From: Flavobacterium sp. ENC
GTDB taxonomy: Bacteria > Bacteroidota > Bacteroidia > Flavobacteriales > Flavobacteriaceae
Reading direction: 5' to 3'
Assembly: GCF_020991415.1 (NCBI RefSeq)
Contig: NZ_JAJMOY010000001.1
Location: 620,001 to 684,000, forward strand
DNA: 64,000 bases
The notes beneath the pieces are model-generated. The model made no database searches. It saw only the letters and a program-made list of their open reading frames with translations, and was not told the DNA's origin. The position numbers and the translations under genes were made by a program. Below, in pieces: positions 62,001 to 64,000 of this stretch (position 1 is its first letter; every line of letters starts with the position of its first letter).

Positions 62001-62752
62001 TCAAGCGTTTTCATAAAGGTGCGTTTTATCTTGCCGAAGAATTTAATCTGGACATTCTTCCCGTGCTGATCCATGGTGCTTCAGAGGCCATTCCGAAAGG
62101 CGATTTTGTCATTCATCACAGTTATCTCACACTTTCAATTTTGGAAAGAATTACACCCGAAAACCTTTCTTTCGGGAAAAATTATGCCGAAAGAACGAAA
62201 CAAATAGGTGCTTTTTTCAGGGATCAGTTTAGCCTCCTCCGTCAGCAATTAGAAGGTCCTGAATACTGGAAAAAAATGCTTCTTCACAGTTATGATTACA
62301 AAGAAATTGAAATCATAAAGAGTGTGAAAAGCAATCTGAAAAATCATTTAGAAACGTATCATCAGCTTAACAGGCATCTTTCGGCGAAAGCCAGAATATT
62401 GCATTTGTCGGATGATTACGGACAACTGGATGTTTTACTGGCTTTGCAGGAACCACAGCGAAAAATAGATTCTTTTCATTATGACGAAGAAAAATCAGCC
62501 GTGGCCAAAACCAATTATATCGTCACAAAAAGAAAAATCTCTTATCTGGAAAATATAGAAACCGCATTCGAAAATCAATATGATGCTGTTTTAATTTCTG
62601 ATGAAAATTATAAAAATGAGGCTGACAAAATTATTTGCCTTACTTCAACGGTAATTTTAATGGATAGTCCCCGTTTAAAAGACACTTTTACTAACTTTGG
62701 TTTTCATGCTGTTTTGGATGAAGATGGGCTAATTATATTAAAGAAAAACTAG
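59072..62752 (+). CDS. MMPL-type exporter fused to PlsC acyltransferase and a Rossmann-like domain
   Basis: The 1226-residue protein has an RND/MMPL exporter part (about 1-830; two halves of membrane segments, e.g. SAISLGIGSILLGITIDYSIHIL and MIVCTLIFGHGVDFSIFMTSA). A PlsC-type acyltransferase follows (about 880-1060; NHSSFID HX4D near 899, FPEGTRSE near 966). The last ~120 residues look like a degenerate SAM-methyltransferase-type Rossmann domain (ARILHLSDDYGQLDVLLALQ). It could couple acyl transfer to export. It lies 2 bp after the GT2 gene. Confidence 0.88.
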   Translation: MHHYFYAIHLFVNRRKSLSVLLAVAMLFLFGFFASRIKFEEDITKLIPTNDKSDVTAKVLKQLNFADKITVIFKLDKNGTEEDLKEMATAFSDSVAVSCKPYITGIQGKIDEENIQETIDFVYGNLPLFLENKDYAAIKDKLQKDSIAATVQGNYKSIISPSGFVTKDFILQDPLGISFIALKKLQQLNVGDDFTLDNGFVMTRDKKKLLLFITSNLPSSETEKNSLFAAKLQSIQENLNQKFKTKTSISYFGSALIAVANANQIKSDIILTTSIAMFTLMLILILFYRKILIPLIIFLPTVFGALFAVAFLYFVKEQISAISLGIGSILLGITIDYSIHILTHYKHNSDVKTLYKDITMPVIMSSSTTAVAFLCLLFVKSDALNDLGIFAAVIVMASAFFSLLIVPHLYKPKENNFDHKKNVIDKLAHFSFHNNKILIGLCVLITIVCCFTYNKVGFNNDLSQLNFVPKEIKAAEKDLEESTSLMSKTIYVASYGKTMEEVLQNNSHLFADLSKEKQQQKILNFSSVGGIMLSQKEQQQKIDQWNSFWDSNKKQLLKSQLISEGLKLGFKPTTYSSFFDHLDADFKPISAAEYLKVQTLQLHEFVTEKNGFFTISTLVKVAPAQRDAFVKSAETKKNLIAIDRQQMNETFFSTLKTDFNSLVNYSFVAVILILFFFFRRIELVIVSCIPIALTGIVTAGIMGIFGIQMNIFSMIVCTLIFGHGVDFSIFMTSALQKEYTNGKNEIAIYRTSIILAVITTILGIGAMIFAQHPALKSISSVSLIGVFAALIITFIFYPILFKVFISNRSKKGNAPFELRSLLHGIVSFAYYGLGGIVMSVFSMTLMPILPIREKPKMKAFRYAISKFMKSVLYSSPLLHKKIINKYNENFDKPAIIIANHSSFIDILAMGMLSPKIIFLVNDWVYNSPIFGGTVRKAGFYPVSEGLEGGVEHLRQKVNEGYSLMIFPEGTRSESNQIKRFHKGAFYLAEEFNLDILPVLIHGASEAIPKGDFVIHHSYLTLSILERITPENLSFGKNYAERTKQIGAFFRDQFSLLRQQLEGPEYWKKMLLHSYDYKEIEIIKSVKSNLKNHLETYHQLNRHLSAKARILHLSDDYGQLDVLLALQEPQRKIDSFHYDEEKSAVAKTNYIVTKRKISYLENIETAFENQYDAVLISDENYKNEADKIICLTSTVILMDSPRLKDTFTNFGFHAVLDEDGLIILKKN

Positions 62753-62753
62753 A

Positions 62754-64000
62754 ATGAAAGAACATTACGATGTAGTGATAGTTGGTAGCGGTTTAGGCGG
62801 ATTGGTGTCGTCTATAATTCTGGCTAAAGAAGGCTATAGCGTTTGTGTGCTTGAAAAAAACAATCAATATGGCGGAAACCTGCAGACTTTTGTACGCGAC
62901 AAGACAATTTTTGATACCGGAATTCATTACATCGGAGGATTGAATGAAGGGCAAAACCTCTACAAATATTTCAAATATCTCGGAATAATTGATCATTTGA
63001 ATTTAAAAAGATTAGATGAAAATGGTTTCGATATGATCACTTTTGAAGATGATACAACCGAATATCCCCATGCGCAGGGCTATGATAATTTTGTAAAACA
63101 ATTAGAAAATTATTTTCCTCAGGAAAAAACAAATCTTGAAGCTTACTGCCAGAAAATAAGAACGATCTGCGATTCATTTCCACTTTATAATTTAGAGTGG
63201 GAAGGCAAATATGACAATGCCATTTTAGAATTAAACGCTAAAGCAACTATTGACGAATTTACGCAAAACGAAAAGCTACGAGCGGTTCTTGGCGGCTCCA
63301 ATTTTTTGTATGCCGGAATAGCAGACAAATCGCCTTTTTATGTTCACGCCCTTTCTGTAAACTCTTATATTCAGAGTTCCTGGCGTTGTATCAATGGCGG
63401 AAGTCAGATTACCAAACAACTCCTGAAGCAGCTCAAAAAACACGGAGGCGAATTTTACAAACATAAAGAAGTAACTCATTTTCCTGTCGAAAACAACAAA
63501 GTAACGGCTGTAAAAATGAAAGACGGAACGCAGGTTTCAGGCACTTATTTTATTTCGAATATCGAACCGAAAACTACCTTAAAGATGGTTGGCGAAGAAA
63601 ACTTCAGGAAATCTTTCTACAGCCGGATTCAGAGCCTGGAAGGTGTGATTTCTGCATTTAGTCTTTATATTGTTTTTAAACCTAAATGTTTCAGATACAT
63701 CAATCATAATTATTATCATTTTAAGAAGAGTACCGAAGTCTGGACTTCCCATGAATACAATGAAGAGACCTGGCCAAAAGCGTACATGGCGTCGATGAAT
63801 GCTTCTAAAAAAGAAGAAGAATGGGCAGAAGGAATGACTTTTATTACCTACATGAAGTTTGACGATGTTCTGACATGGAGCGACACATACAATACCGCGG
63901 CTGAAAAAAATGAGAGAGGGGAAAGTTACGAGGAATTTAAGTCCCGAAAGGCAGCCAGATTTTTAGATGAAATTGAAATAAAATTTCCGGGAATAAGAGA
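62754..64000 (+). CDS. CrtI-like FAD oxidoreductase (2), 3' end outside the window
   Basis: The frame opens at 62754 (ATG one base after the MMPL stop) with EHYDVVIVGSGLGGLVSSIILAKEGYSVCVLEKNNQYGGN, a classic FAD-binding start. It stays open to the window edge, 415 codons, without a stop. GNLQTFVRDKTIFDTGIHYIGGL is typical of the phytoene desaturase family. It is a paralogue of the protein at 40043. It was easy to overlook because no stop codon is present. Confidence 0.9.
   Translation, partial: MKEHYDVVIVGSGLGGLVSSIILAKEGYSVCVLEKNNQYGGNLQTFVRDKTIFDTGIHYIGGLNEGQNLYKYFKYLGIIDHLNLKRLDENGFDMITFEDDTTEYPHAQGYDNFVKQLENYFPQEKTNLEAYCQKIRTICDSFPLYNLEWEGKYDNAILELNAKATIDEFTQNEKLRAVLGGSNFLYAGIADKSPFYVHALSVNSYIQSSWRCINGGSQITKQLLKQLKKHGGEFYKHKEVTHFPVENNKVTAVKMKDGTQVSGTYFISNIEPKTTLKMVGEENFRKSFYSRIQSLEGVISAFSLYIVFKPKCFRYINHNYYHFKKSTEVWTSHEYNEETWPKAYMASMNASKKEEEWAEGMTFITYMKFDDVLTWSDTYNTAAEKNERGESYEEFKSRKAARFLDEIEIKFPGIR

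Overview
The window looks like a chromosomal piece of a Flavobacterium close to F. johnsoniae. The DNA is AT-rich. Promoters carry the Bacteroidetes -7 box TAnnTTTG, start codons lack strong Shine-Dalgarno sequences, and one large secreted protein ends in a T9SS type B sorting domain. A tyrosine ammonia-lyase gene sits in a dialkylresorcinol/aryl-polyene (flexirubin) pigment cluster.

Region 1 (1-16450) is mainly housekeeping: fabF (5' part only), acpP, purN, rnhA, an ECF sigma factor with a downstream membrane protein, a PfkB sugar kinase, a PurF-like amidotransferase, sodA, pth, rplY, prs and tRNA-Leu(CAA). A ParE/Phd toxin-antitoxin pair, an OsmC protein and a 1094-residue T9SS cargo protein follow. 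The intergenic spaces are rich in structure. Two tandem small-RNA genes lie at 6909-7237. Three copies of a palindromic repeat fill 8963-9780. Divergent ECF-type promoters flank the sigma gene.

Region 2 (16634-31672) handles L-arabinose and D-galactose. A minus-strand arabinose block (GH51 arabinofuranosidase, araB, araD, araA, a lipoprotein mutarotase) faces a Nudix-type AraR regulator. A GntR/LacI-like regulator is divergent from galM-galK-galT and a sodium:sugar symporter. A TAARTGT-N7-ACAYTTA palindrome lies in front of araB, the GH51 gene, araR and the symporter, which ties the symporter to arabinose control.

Region 3 (32386-64000, running off the window) is a flexirubin-type pigment cluster. 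It holds a halogenase-like flavoenzyme, tyrosine ammonia-lyase (4-coumarate starter), polyene fatty-acid-synthase-like enzymes (ketoreductase, four ketosynthase-like proteins plus one KS-like N-domain protein, two ACPs, three hot-dog dehydratases), and DarA/DarB for the dialkylresorcinol. It also encodes acyltransferase candidates for the ester bond (LpxL-like, BtrH-like, PlsC domain), an ABC exporter, a LolA-like carrier, an MMPL exporter fusion, a GT2 protein, outer-membrane barrels and two CrtI-like flavoenzymes. Many genes overlap or abut, so it probably works as a few long operons.
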